Source: Streptomyces sp.
GTDB lineage: Bacteria; Actinomycetota; Actinomycetes; Streptomycetales; Streptomycetaceae
NCBI GenBank assembly: GCA_013362785.1
Contig: JABFVM010000196.1
Coordinates: 1-50,531 of the forward strand
Length of the DNA stretch: 50,531 nt
Direction of reading: 5' to 3'
A model generated the notes under the pieces. It was not told the origin of the DNA and searched no databases. It saw nothing but the letters and a program-made list of their open reading frames with translations. The position numbers and the translations under genes were made by a program. Position 1 is the stretch's first letter. Each line of letters opens with the position of its first letter. Below, one piece after another: positions 42,935-50,531 of this stretch.

Positions 42935-44038
42935 ATGAGGCGTTCGGGGAGCACGCGACGGTTGGGGCGTACGTTTCGGACAGTGGCCGCGGGGGTGGCG
43001 TGCGGGGCGGCGATGGCCGCGCTGACGGCCGTACCCGCGCAGGCGCATGAGCCGGGGCGCGGGGGGCCGCACTGGGAACTCAAGGACAGCGGCACGCCCG
43101 AGGTGCGGTTCCGGGGGCTGGCCGCGGTCAGCCGGAACACCGCGTGGCTGGCCGGAACCCAGGGCACCGTGCTGCGCACCACCGACGGCGGCGCGAGCTG
43201 GCGGAACGTCTCGCCGCCGGGCGCCGGTGAGCTGCAGTTCCGGGATGTCGAGGCGTTCGACGCGCGGCGGGCCGTGGTGCTGGCGATCGGCGAGGGCGAG
43301 GCGTCCCGGGTGTACCGCACGGACGACGGCGGGGCGACCTGGACCGAGTCCTTCCGCAACACCGACGCGAAGGCCTTCTACGACTGCATGACCTTCCTCG
43401 ACCGCCGCCACGGCCTGGCGATGAGCGACCCGGTCGACGGCCGGTTCCGCATCCTGTCGACCAGCGACGGCGGCCGTTCCTGGAAGGTGCTGCCCAGCGA
43501 GGGGATGCCCGCCGCGCTGGAGGGCGAGGCCGGGTTCGCGGCGAGCGGGCAGTGCCTGGTCGGTTCCGGGCCGAAGGATGTCTGGCTGGCCACCGGCGGG
43601 GCGGCACGCGCGCGTGTGCTGCACTCCGGCGACCGAGGGCTGACCTGGACGGCCGCCGACACCCCGATCCCGGCGGGCGACCCGGCCCGCGGCGTCTTCG
43701 CCCTCGCCTTCCGGGACCGCACCCATGGCCTCGCCGTCGGCGGGGACTACCGCCCGGACCAGGCCTCGCCGCAGGCCGCGGCCCGCACGGCCGACGCCGG
43801 CCGGGACTGGCGGCCGGCCGCCACGCCGCCGCCCGCCTACCGCTCCGGTGTCGCCTGGCTCCCGTACAGCCGTGGCGCCGCCCTCGCGGTCGGCCCCACC
43901 GGAACCGACCTGACGACCGACGCCGGGCGCACCTGGCAGACGGTCGACAGCGGTTCGTACGACACCGTGGACTGCACGCCCGACCTGGGGTGCTGGGCGG
44001 CGGGGGAGAAGGGGCGGGTCGCGCGGCTGGAGAACTGA
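42935..44038 (+). CDS. secreted Asp-box (BNR/Ycf48-like) beta-propeller protein
   Basis: A 367-residue exported protein of unknown function. A Sec signal peptide ends near AQAHE. Six Asp-box motifs (S/T-x-D-x-G-x-T/S-W type) are spaced through the chain: TTDGGASW, RTDDGGATW, STSDGGRSW, HSGDRGLTW, TADAGRDW and TTDAGRTW. That fits a seven-blade propeller like plant Ycf48 or sialidase-type proteins, but no sialidase catalytic residues are apparent. The start ATG 42935 follows a good promoter by 9 bases, so the mRNA is probably leaderless. Upstream codons in frame lack a signal-peptide start. It is often annotated as oxidoreductase, without evidence I can see here. Confidence 0.87.
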   Translation: MRRSGSTRRLGRTFRTVAAGVACGAAMAALTAVPAQAHEPGRGGPHWELKDSGTPEVRFRGLAAVSRNTAWLAGTQGTVLRTTDGGASWRNVSPPGAGELQFRDVEAFDARRAVVLAIGEGEASRVYRTDDGGATWTESFRNTDAKAFYDCMTFLDRRHGLAMSDPVDGRFRILSTSDGGRSWKVLPSEGMPAALEGEAGFAASGQCLVGSGPKDVWLATGGAARARVLHSGDRGLTWTAADTPIPAGDPARGVFALAFRDRTHGLAVGGDYRPDQASPQAAARTADAGRDWRPAATPPPAYRSGVAWLPYSRGAALAVGPTGTDLTTDAGRTWQTVDSGSYDTVDCTPDLGCWAAGEKGRVARLEN

Positions 44039-44087
44039 GGCCGGAATGCGGGTACCCGGACCCGGACTGTGAGGGGAGTGACCCGAC

Positions 44088-44414
44088 ATGCCGCGCGGTT
44101 CGAGTGCCAAGCGTGAACGTCAGTACGAGCACATCAAGGAGAGCGCCCAGGAGCGGGGCGAGAGCACCGGGCGCGCCAAGGAGATCGCGGCGCGCACGGT
44201 GAACAAGGAGCGCGCCCGCTCCGGTGAGTCGAAGACCGCCAGCCGCACGTCCATCCAGGACATGTCGTCCGGCAAGCGGGGCGGACAGCGGTCGGGCAAG
44301 GGCTCCCAGGGGCCCACCTACGACCAGCTGTACGAGGAGGCCAAGAAGCGCAACATCCACGGCCGTTCGGACATGAACAAGAGCCAGCTCAAGCAGGCGC
44401 TGGGCGGCAAGTGA
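44088..44414 (+). CDS. small basic protein with Rho-N-like C-terminus
   Basis: A 108-residue, very basic, hydrophilic protein. Residues 1-50 are Arg/Lys/Glu-rich. A Ser/Gly/Lys linker follows, and the end (YDQLYEEAKKRNIHGRSDMNKSQLKQAL) looks like a SAP/Rho-N helix pair, which in other proteins binds nucleic acid. It is often called 'plasmid stabilisation protein' in Streptomyces; the basis for that name is not visible here. GGGGAG lies about 9 bases before ATG 44088. It may associate with DNA; the role is unknown. Confidence 0.8.
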   Translation: MPRGSSAKRERQYEHIKESAQERGESTGRAKEIAARTVNKERARSGESKTASRTSIQDMSSGKRGGQRSGKGSQGPTYDQLYEEAKKRNIHGRSDMNKSQLKQALGGK

Positions 44415-44429
44415 CGAGGGCGAGGGCCC

Positions 44430-44726
44430 TCAGTCGAGCGTCTCGCGGTACCGCTCCAGCGCCGGCGCCGTCTTCGTGGCGACGAACTCGGTGATGCGGT
44501 ACGCACACACACCGGCACCGACGAACGGATCGGTAGCGGCGATCTCCTCAATACGCCCGCGGCCCTCCGCGACGGCCAGAATCACCCCGCCGTCGCGGGG
44601 GTTCTTACGCCCCGACGCGAGAAATACCCCCGCCTCGTACTGCGCGTCCAGCCACGCCACATGCGCTTCCAGCACTGCGTCGACATCCTCGACGGGGGCG
44701 GTGTAGGTCAGCTCCAGTACGAACAT
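44430..44726 (-). CDS. YciI-like protein
   Basis: A 98-residue ferredoxin-fold protein of the YciI family. The pattern is HVAWLDAQYEAGVFLASGRKNPRDGG, then a DPFVGAGVCAYRITEF strand, with the conserved His20-like and Asp residues of the YciI active site. Function of the family is mostly unknown; some members are dehydrochlorinase- or peroxidase-like. It is divergent from the endonuclease V gene across 62 bp and convergent with the small basic protein gene. Confidence 0.88.
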   Translation of the reverse strand: MFVLELTYTAPVEDVDAVLEAHVAWLDAQYEAGVFLASGRKNPRDGGVILAVAEGRGRIEEIAATDPFVGAGVCAYRITEFVATKTAPALERYRETLD

Positions 44727-44788
44727 GATCGCGAGCCTACCCCTGGGCCCGCGGCGTCCGTCCGCGCCCCCGTACGCTCATGCCCACC

Positions 44789-45475
44789 ATGACGACCGTA
44801 CGCATTCCCGCGGGCTGGCCCGCGACCGAGGAAGAGGCCCGCGCCGTCCAGGACGAGCTGCGCGAGCGGGTGGTGCTCGACGAGGCGGGGCCGGCGCCCG
44901 GCACCGGGCACGTAACCGGCGTGGACGTGGCCTACGACGACGAGCGTGACGTGGTGGCCGCCGCGGCGGTCGTCCTCGACGCGGCGACGCTGGACGTCGT
45001 GGCCGAGGCAACGGCCGTCGGGCGGATCTCCTTCCCCTACGTGCCCGGCCTGCTCGCCTTCCGCGAGATCCCCACGGTGCTGGCCGCCCTCGACGCCCTG
45101 CCCTGTCCGCCCGGCCTGGTCGTCTGCGACGGCTACGGCCTCGCCCACCCCCGCCGCTTCGGCCTCGCCAGCCACCTGGGCGTCCTCACCGGCCTGCCGA
45201 CGATCGGCGTCGCCAAGAACCCGTTCACGTTCACGTACGACGACCCGGCCCCCGAGCGCGGTGCCGCCTCGCCCCTCCTCGCGGGCGACGAGGAGGTCGG
45301 ACGTGCCCTGCGCACGCGCGACGCCGTCAAGCCCGTCTTCGTCTCGGTCGGCCACCGAGTGAGCCTCGAAAACGCCTGCGCGCACGTGCTCGCCCTGGCC
45401 CCCGAATACCGGCTCCCGGAGACGACGCGTACCGCGGACGCGCTGTGCCGGACGGTGCTGCGGGAGACGACCTAG
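44789..45475 (+). CDS. nfi: deoxyinosine 3' endonuclease (endonuclease V)
   Basis: Nicks DNA near deoxyinosine and other deaminated bases. The 228 residues hold the family signatures: GVDVAYD (catalytic Asp), FPYVPGLLAFREIP, VCDGYGLAHPRRFGLASHLG and GVAKN. I chose ATG 44789 (MTTVRIPAGWP); ATG 44780 is 9 bases earlier, and neither has a Shine-Dalgarno site. TACGCT at 44773-44778 could be a -10 for a leaderless mRNA. Its TAG stop shares CTAG with the stop of the convergent small gene. Confidence 0.94.
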   Translation: MTTVRIPAGWPATEEEARAVQDELRERVVLDEAGPAPGTGHVTGVDVAYDDERDVVAAAAVVLDAATLDVVAEATAVGRISFPYVPGLLAFREIPTVLAALDALPCPPGLVVCDGYGLAHPRRFGLASHLGVLTGLPTIGVAKNPFTFTYDDPAPERGAASPLLAGDEEVGRALRTRDAVKPVFVSVGHRVSLENACAHVLALAPEYRLPETTRTADALCRTVLRETT

Positions 45476-45678
45476 CCGGCCCGACCCTCAGCGGGGTCCT
45501 CGACGGACCAGCGGCCCACCTCGCGATACTCCGAGTCGTAGATGACCGAGCCGTCGCCGGGCCGGAGCTCGCAGTGGCCCAGGTTGCCGCCCCAGTACCT
45601 GAGGATCCGGCCCAGCTCGCCCGCCGGATCCTTCGCCAACGCTGCGTCGTCCATGGTGACTTCGAGAAGGAACTTCAT
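45472..45678 (-). CDS. small hypothetical protein
   Basis: A 68-residue protein with no recognised domain. It starts MKFLLEVTMDD and has an acidic, mixed sequence with ILRYWGGNLGHCELRPGDGSVIYDS. It has no signal or membrane segment. GAAGG lies just before the ATG. Its stop overlaps the endonuclease V stop (CTAG). Similar short proteins occur in Streptomyces; the function is unknown. The frame is also open upstream to 46065, but that extension looks like noise. Confidence 0.6.
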   Translation of the reverse strand: MKFLLEVTMDDAALAKDPAGELGRILRYWGGNLGHCELRPGDGSVIYDSEYREVGRWSVEDPAEGRAG

Positions 45679-45879
45679 GCCTTCAAGTGTTTCATTCGAC
45701 TGCTTGTTGGCACTTTCCTCGGCAGGGGCGCTGCTGAACGGCTCTTGCGACGGAAAAGTCTCAAACCGCCGCGGAGGGCCGACCTCGGCAGGGTCCGACC
45801 CGCCCGCACGTGATCTGAGTACGGGCCCTGAGTACCTGTACGGATGTCGCCGCCCGCGGCGATCGGCAGGCTGGCCCGC

Positions 45880-46026
45880 ATGACGACGCACCGCTCCCCG
45901 AAGCCCCTCGCCGACCCCGACCGCCCCGTCGAGCGTGCCGTGACGGCCGCGCTGGTTCTGGCCACGTTGGCCGGGCTCGGCTGGATCGTCGGGATGATCT
46001 ACACCATCGCGGGGTGGCCGCTCTAG
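45880..46026 (+). CDS. small single-pass membrane protein
   Basis: A 48-residue protein: a short basic-polar N-terminus (MTTHRSPKP...), then one hydrophobic helix (about residues 21-44, AVTAALVLATLAGLGWIVGM). No family is recognised. It sits before a strong hairpin at 46054-46083. Whether it is expressed is unproven, but codon use and the clean helix favour a real gene. Confidence 0.6.
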   Translation: MTTHRSPKPLADPDRPVERAVTAALVLATLAGLGWIVGMIYTIAGWPL

Positions 46027-46053
46027 GCCCACCGGGTACCGGGGCCAGGGGCG

Positions 46054-46083
46054 GGGCCGCTCCACGCGCGCGTGGAACGGCCC
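46054..46083. terminator. long bidirectional hairpin terminator
   Basis: GGGCCG (46054-46059) pairs with CGGCCC (46078-46083), enclosing the perfect palindrome CCACGCGCGCGTGG (46062-46075). It lies between the convergent small membrane protein gene and the reductase gene. Confidence 0.8.
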
Positions 46084-46096
46084 TCGCGGGATCGGT

Positions 46097-47275
46097 TCAG
46101 CGGCTCGCGGCCACCCGGAAGGTGATCCCCGCCGCGCGCAGTCGGTCGATCAGCGCGTCGCCCATCGCGACCGCCGTCGTGACCTGCCCGGCCGTCGGGG
46201 GCAGGTCGTCGAAGGCCAGGGAGAGTGCCGACTCGGCGAACATCTTCGCCGTCTCGCCGTAGCCGGGGTCTCCGCCCGCGACCTCGGTGAACACCCGTCG
46301 GCCACCGCCCTCGCCGACGAAGCGGACCGAGAACCAGCTCTTCGCGCGCTTCTCGGCGCTCGGCCCCTCACCGGGCTTGAGCCGGTCGGACAACCACCGC
46401 CGGGCGGGCGGCAGTTGGGCGGCCGTGAAGAGCGCGCCCATCGCAGCGGCCCCGCCGACCGCGACGGGCAGATGCCGTACGGCGGCGAAGTGGCGGTAGC
46501 GGAAGTCGGGGCCGTAGCGGTCGAGGGCCCGTGCGGAGCGCTTGACGATCTGCGGGTCGATCGTCGGCAGCGGCACCGCCCACGCGCCGACCTCCTTGGC
46601 GAACCGGGGCGTGCCCGTCGGCGCCAGTGCCCGGCGCCCCATCAGCCGAGGCTCGTGGCGGGCCCGGTCACGTGCGGCGGCCAGCATCTGGCGCCCGCGC
46701 GAGAACTGGTTCAGCGCCGACGCGAACGTGCCGCCCGAGAAGGTGGCGTCGGCCGTCACATACCCGTCCACCGCCAGCGGCACGCCCTCCGGCAGCTGCT
46801 GGACCGTGAAGTACGCGCCCAGGTCGTGCGGGATCGAGTCGAAGCCGCAGGCGTGCACCAGCCGAGCGCCCGTCTCACGCGCGCGTGTGTCGTGCAGGAC
46901 GTACGTCCGGTCGACGAACTCCGGCTCACCGGACAGGTCGAGATAGTCGGCCCCGGTGTCCGCGCAGGCGGCGACGAGGTCCTCGCCGTACATCACATAG
47001 GGACCCACCGTCGTGGCCACCACGCGTGCGTGCTCGGCGAGACGGCGCATCGAGGCCGGATCGGCGACGTCCGCCTCCAGCAGCCCGATCCCCTCGCCGC
47101 CCGGCAGCGACTCGCGCAGCCGCTCCAGCTTCTCCTTGCCGCGGCCGGCGATCGCCCAGCGCAGCCCCTCGGGCGCGTGCGCGGCCAGGTACTCCGCGGT
47201 GAGCGTCCCCACGAAGCCCGTCGCCCCGAAGAGCACGATGTCGTACGGACGATCCGTCCTGTTCAGCCTGGTCAT
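46097..47275 (-). CDS. saccharopine dehydrogenase-like (trans-acting enoyl-reductase-type) protein
   Basis: A 392-residue NAD(P)-binding protein. The N-terminal Rossmann motif is VLFGATGFVGTLTAEYLA, and VGPYVMYGEDLVAACADTGADYLDLSGEPEF is the saccharopine-dehydrogenase-like family core. The family includes trans-acting enoyl reductases of glycolipid synthesis in mycobacteria, but many members are of unknown function. ATG 47275 follows GAGGGG by about 6 bases. It is preceded by a TAGCCT -10-like hexamer shared with the divergent MmcQ remnant region. Confidence 0.9.
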   Translation of the reverse strand: MTRLNRTDRPYDIVLFGATGFVGTLTAEYLAAHAPEGLRWAIAGRGKEKLERLRESLPGGEGIGLLEADVADPASMRRLAEHARVVATTVGPYVMYGEDLVAACADTGADYLDLSGEPEFVDRTYVLHDTRARETGARLVHACGFDSIPHDLGAYFTVQQLPEGVPLAVDGYVTADATFSGGTFASALNQFSRGRQMLAAARDRARHEPRLMGRRALAPTGTPRFAKEVGAWAVPLPTIDPQIVKRSARALDRYGPDFRYRHFAAVRHLPVAVGGAAAMGALFTAAQLPPARRWLSDRLKPGEGPSAEKRAKSWFSVRFVGEGGGRRVFTEVAGGDPGYGETAKMFAESALSLAFDDLPPTAGQVTTAVAMGDALIDRLRAAGITFRVAASR

Positions 47276-47366
47276 GACACCCCTCGGTCTCGCAGCACGC
47301 GCCGTTGTCGGTGGCCGAGGCTAGCGTGAGGTGTGCGGAGCCCGACGACGAGCCCGGAGGTATGCG

Positions 47367-47536
47367 GTGGCCGTGCCCAGGAATGCCCTGAAGAAGTGGG
47401 AGAAAGTGCGCGGGTTCGCACTCGGGCTTCCGGGTGCCACGGAGCCCCGGCGGCGGAGCTGCTGTGCGACTGGGTCGAGGAGAGCTACCGCACGATCGCG
47501 CCCAAGCGGCTGACAGCCGAGCTGGACGCGCCCTGA
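47367..47536 (+). pseudogene. MmcQ/YjbR (DUF419)-family remnant
   Basis: From GTG 47367, with GGAGG 6 bases before it, comes a normal start NALKKWEKVRGFALGLPGATEP (N-terminal part of the fold). The reading then has to change frame to give AELLCDWVEESYRTIAPKRLTAELDAP ending at 47536, which is the typical C-terminal helix (AELL...APKRL). The middle, about 60-70 residues, is missing. Full-length relatives have about 115-120 residues. It is probably dead. Confidence 0.75.
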
Positions 47537-47583
47537 TTCCGTCGGCGCCGGTTCGCAGACCGCCTCCCGGCGGGTAACTTCCT

Positions 47584-47654
47584 AAGCGCTTGCTCTTGTA
47601 TCCGCTGGGGCACGTTCTTAGCATCACTGGTGTTACATCAGTTGTGTCACACCA
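47584..47654 (+). promoter_or_regulatory. promoter with two dyads for the acyl-CoA operon
   Basis: TTGTAT (47596-47601), 17 bases, TAGCAT (47619-47624) fits a promoter. AAGCGCTT (47584-47591, extended to AAGCGCTTGCT) is a palindrome before the -35; AGCAAGCGCTTGCT-like sites are known for TetR regulators of fatty-acid and branched-chain catabolism. A second dyad TGGTGT/ACACCA (47628-47633, 47649-47654) lies at the start of the transcript. Confidence 0.6.
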
Positions 47655-47665
47655 ATGGGGGCTGG

Positions 47666-48832
47666 ATGACAACGGCAACGACGCCCGGGCACGGCCCGCT
47701 CACCGGCGTGCGCGTGGTCGAGCTGGCCGGCATCGGGCCCGGCCCGTTCGCCGCCATGCTCCTCGCCGACCTGGGCGCCGACGTCGTCCGCGTGGACCGG
47801 CCCGGCGGCACCGGACTCGCCATCAACACCGAGTACGACATCACCAACCGCAACAAGCGCTCGGTGATCATCGATCTCAAGGCTCCCGACGGCCCCGCGC
47901 GCGTGCTCGACCTCGCCGCCCGCGCGGACATCCTCATCGAGGGCAACCGCCCCGGCGTCGCCGAGCGCCTCGGCGTCGGCCCCGAGGACTGCCACGCCCG
48001 CAACCCCAGGCTGGTCTACGGCCGGATGACCGGCTGGGGCCAGGAGGGCCCGCTCGCCCACCGCGCCGGCCACGACATCGCCTACATCGCGCTCACCGGC
48101 ACCCTCGGCATGATCGGCGACCCCGCCGCACCCCCGGCCGTCCCCGCCAACCTCGTCGGCGACTACGCGGGCGGCTCCCTCTACCTCGTCGTAGGCGTCC
48201 TCGCCGCCCTCCACCATGCGCGCGCGACCGGCACCGGCCAGGTCGTGGACGCCGCCATCGTGGACGGCACCTCCCACCTCGCCGCGATGATCCACGGCAT
48301 GCTCGCCGCCGGCGGCTGGCAGGACCGGCGCGGCGCCAACCTGCTGGACGGCGGCTGCCCGTACTACGGGACGTACGAGACGGCCGACGGCAAGTACATG
48401 GCGGTCGGCGCCCTGGAACCCCAGTTCTACGACGAGTTCCTGGAGCTGCTCGGCATCACGGAGTTCGCGTCCGCCCGTAAGGACTGGGCCCGCTGGGACG
48501 AGCTGCGCGAGGCGGTCACGGCCCGCTTCAAGTCCCGTACGAGGGACGAGTGGACGGCCGTGTTCGAGGGCTCCGACGCCTGTGTGGCCCCCGTCCTGTC
48601 CCTGCGCGAGGCCCCGCACCATCCGCACCTCGCCGCCCGCGGCACCTTCACCGACCACGGCGGCATCACCCAGCCCGCCCCCGCGCCCCGCTTCTCCGCC
48701 ACCCCCACCGCCGTACGCACCGGCCCCGCGCAGCCCGGCGCCGACACCGCCGAGGTGGCCCGCGACTGGGGCGTACCCGACCTCATGACGGGCCTCGAAA
48801 CGGACGGCCCCGCAACGAAGGGCCTCGCATGA
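47666..48832 (+). CDS. alpha-methylacyl-CoA racemase-like CoA-transferase family III protein
   Basis: A 388-residue cytoplasmic enzyme that likely epimerises 2-methyl-acyl-CoA or moves CoA. The family start is GVRVVELAGIGPGPFAAMLLADLGADVVRVDRPGG. The racemase catalytic motifs are HDIAYI (His) and GDYAGG (Asp). GRMTGWGQEGPL precedes them. ATG 47666 has a GGGGG stretch about 8 bases upstream. Its TGA overlaps the start of the acyl-CoA dehydrogenase as ATGA. The operon context suggests methyl-branched acyl-CoA oxidation. Confidence 0.92.
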   Translation: MTTATTPGHGPLTGVRVVELAGIGPGPFAAMLLADLGADVVRVDRPGGTGLAINTEYDITNRNKRSVIIDLKAPDGPARVLDLAARADILIEGNRPGVAERLGVGPEDCHARNPRLVYGRMTGWGQEGPLAHRAGHDIAYIALTGTLGMIGDPAAPPAVPANLVGDYAGGSLYLVVGVLAALHHARATGTGQVVDAAIVDGTSHLAAMIHGMLAAGGWQDRRGANLLDGGCPYYGTYETADGKYMAVGALEPQFYDEFLELLGITEFASARKDWARWDELREAVTARFKSRTRDEWTAVFEGSDACVAPVLSLREAPHHPHLAARGTFTDHGGITQPAPAPRFSATPTAVRTGPAQPGADTAEVARDWGVPDLMTGLETDGPATKGLA

Positions 48833-49971
48833 AACGGCAGATCTTCGCCCCCGAGCACGACGCGTTCCGCGCGACCGTGCGCAGCTTCCTGGCCAGGGAG
48901 GTGCTGCCGTACTACGAGCAGTGGGAGAAGGACGGCATCGTCTCCCGCGACGCCTGGCGCGCGGCCGGCAAGCAGGGCCTGCTCGGCTTCGCCGTGCCCG
49001 AGGAGTACGGAGGCGGCGGCACCGACGACTTCCGCTACAGCGCCGTCCTCGCCGAGGAGTTCACCCGCGCGGGCGCCCCGGGCCTCGCCCTCGGCCTGCA
49101 CAACGACATCATCGGCCCCTATCTGACGAGCCTCGCCACCGACGAGCAGAAGCGCCGCTGGCTGCCCGGCTTCTGCGACGGCACGCTGATCACGGCCATC
49201 GCCATGACCGAGCCCGGCGCCGGCTCCGACCTCCAGGGCATCCGCACCCACGCCGAGGACCACGGCGACCACTGGCTGCTGAACGGCGCCAAGACGTTCA
49301 TCTCCAACGGCATCCTCGCCGACCTGGTGATCGTCGTCGCGAAGACCACCCCCGAGGGCGGCGCGCGCGGGCTGTCGCTGCTCGTCGTCGAGCGCGGCAT
49401 GGACGGCTTCGAGCGCGGCCGCAACCTCGACAAGATCGGCCAGAAGGCGCAGGACACGGCCGAGCTGTTCTTCCACGACGTGCGCGTGCCCAAGGAGAAC
49501 CTCCTCGGCGAGCTGGGCGGCGGCTTCGTCCACCTGATGACGAACCTCGCACAGGAACGTCTGAGCATCGCCGTCTCCGCGATCGCCGCCGCCGAGCACC
49601 TGCTGGAGATCACCACCGAGTACGTCAAGGAGCGCGAGGCCTTCGGCCGGCCGCTGGCCACCAAGCAGCACATCCGCTTCGAGGTGGCCGAAATGGCCAC
49701 CGAGTGCGCCGTCACCCGCACCTTCCTCGACCGCTGCATCGAGGACCACGCGAACGGGGAGCTCGACGCCGTCCACGCCTCGATGGCCAAGTGGTGGGCG
49801 ACCGAGCTCCAGAAGCGGGTCGCCGACCGCTGTCTGCAACTGCACGGCGGCTACGGCTACATGAGCGAATACCCGGTCGCCCGTGCCTTCACCGACGGCC
49901 GTATCCAGACCATCTACGGCGGGACGACCGAGATCATGAAGGAGATCATCGGCCGTTCCCTGCTCGGCTAG
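48829..49971 (+). CDS. acyl-CoA dehydrogenase (isovaleryl/long-chain-like)
   Basis: A 380-residue flavoenzyme for the alpha,beta-dehydrogenation of acyl-CoA. FAD/substrate motifs are MTEPGAGSDLQGI and REAFGRPLATKQ, with QLHGGYGYMSEYPVAR near the end. The usual catalytic Glu site reads IYGGTTEI (Gly in place of YEG-type Glu). The Glu in QERLS (Glu243) sits where isovaleryl- and long-chain-type enzymes keep their base. ATG 48829 overlaps the racemase stop. Confidence 0.95.
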   Translation: MKRQIFAPEHDAFRATVRSFLAREVLPYYEQWEKDGIVSRDAWRAAGKQGLLGFAVPEEYGGGGTDDFRYSAVLAEEFTRAGAPGLALGLHNDIIGPYLTSLATDEQKRRWLPGFCDGTLITAIAMTEPGAGSDLQGIRTHAEDHGDHWLLNGAKTFISNGILADLVIVVAKTTPEGGARGLSLLVVERGMDGFERGRNLDKIGQKAQDTAELFFHDVRVPKENLLGELGGGFVHLMTNLAQERLSIAVSAIAAAEHLLEITTEYVKEREAFGRPLATKQHIRFEVAEMATECAVTRTFLDRCIEDHANGELDAVHASMAKWWATELQKRVADRCLQLHGGYGYMSEYPVARAFTDGRIQTIYGGTTEIMKEIIGRSLLG

Positions 49972-50015
49972 AAGCTCTTCTGCTCGGCTGACCCTCACCC
50001 CTGAAAGGCTTGCTT

Positions 50016-50531
50016 GTGAGCACCGAAGCGTACGTGTACGACGCGATCCGCACCCCGCGCGGCCGCGGCAAGGCGAACGGCGCCCTGCACGGCACCAAGC
50101 CCATCGACCTGGTCGTCGGCCTCATCCACGAGATCCGCGACCGCTTCCCCGGCCTGGACCCGGCGGCGATCGACGACATCGTGCTCGGCGTCGTCGGCCC
50201 CGTCGGCGACCAGGGCTCCGACATCGCGCGCATCGCCGCCGTCGCCGCCGGGCTGCCGGACACGGTCGCGGGCGTGCAGGAGAACCGCTTCTGTGCCTCG
50301 GGCCTTGAGGCCGTCAACATGGCCGCCGCCAAGGTGCGCTCCGGCTGGGAGGACCTCGTCCTCGCGGGCGGCGTCGAGTCCATGTCCCGGGTGCCGATGG
50401 CCTCGGACGGCGGCGCCTGGTTCAACGACCCGATGACCAACCTGGCCGTCAACTTCGTGCCGCAGGGCATCGGCGCCGACCTCATCGCCACCATCGAGGG
50501 CTTCTCCCGCCGGGACGTCGACGAGTACGCG
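50016..50531 (+). CDS. acetyl-CoA acetyltransferase/thiolase (5' part, cut by window end)
   Basis: The first 172 codons of a thiolase that would cleave the 3-ketoacyl-CoA made in the same operon. The GTG start (50016) has AAAGG 8 bases upstream and lies 44 bases after the dehydrogenase stop. The sequence opens [22 protein letters not shown] holds the nucleophilic Cys93, and [13 protein letters not shown] follows. The C-terminal His and second Cys lie beyond the window. Confidence 0.94.
   Translation, partial: MSTEAYVYDAIRTPRGRGKANGALHGTKPIDLVVGLIHEIRDRFPGLDPAAIDDIVLGVVGPVGDQGSDIARIAAVAAGLPDTVAGVQENRFCASGLEAVNMAAAKVRSGWEDLVLAGGVESMSRVPMASDGGAWFNDPMTNLAVNFVPQGIGADLIATIEGFSRRDVDEYA

Overview
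The window is high-GC actinobacterial chromosome. Its gene types (SsgA-like sporulation protein, WhiB-like protein, small laccase, LacI/TetR/MarR regulators, Tat-exported phospholipase C) and gene order point to Streptomyces. From memory, plc, the pca operon with pcaV, laccase, ssgD and a racemase/acyl-CoA dehydrogenase/thiolase set follow the order of the S. coelicolor SCO669x-SCO673x region; I could not align to check this.

Layout. 1-8.6 kb: Tat phospholipase C; a coupled PAP2 phosphatase/EamA transporter pair divergent from a TetR regulator across a five-copy operator array; a DUF2510 membrane protein; anmK with an MHS-type transporter. 8.8-12.4 kb: a LuxR-like (LAL-type) ATPase with no visible DNA-binding domain, then a short-chain dehydrogenase. 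12.4-19.6 kb: the protocatechuate operon pcaIJFHGBL, with pcaV (MarR) divergent from it. 19.7-24.4 kb: DUF3048 lipoprotein, zinc alcohol dehydrogenase, and a divergent ATP-dependent DNA ligase and LigD-type polymerase. 24.4-30.2 kb: secreted ThuA/sugar-dehydrogenase and cupredoxin/OmpL47/DUF1080 proteins, divergent from a two-domain laccase. 30.2-39.8 kb: internally deleted ornithine-cyclodeaminase-like gene, LacI regulator, ABC-F protein, VOC protein, WhiB-like protein, large glycoside hydrolase, acyl-ACP desaturase and DDAH. 40.0-47.5 kb: second ABC-F protein behind a structured leader, a PEP-mutase-like gene remnant, ssgD, an Asp-box protein, several small genes, endonuclease V, a saccharopine-dehydrogenase-like reductase, and an MmcQ/YjbR remnant. 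47.6 kb to end: a racemase, acyl-CoA dehydrogenase and thiolase operon cut by the window edge.

How the genes work together. The pca operon takes protocatechuate to succinyl-CoA and acetyl-CoA. The laccase/cupredoxin/sugar-dehydrogenase block could act outside the cell on lignocellulose, but that link is inference. The terminal operon looks like branched acyl-CoA oxidation. Both ABC-F genes have long structured leaders typical of antibiotic-responsive attenuation. Three loci carry internal deletions, and several promoters carry clear multi-copy palindromic operators that have no assigned regulator here.
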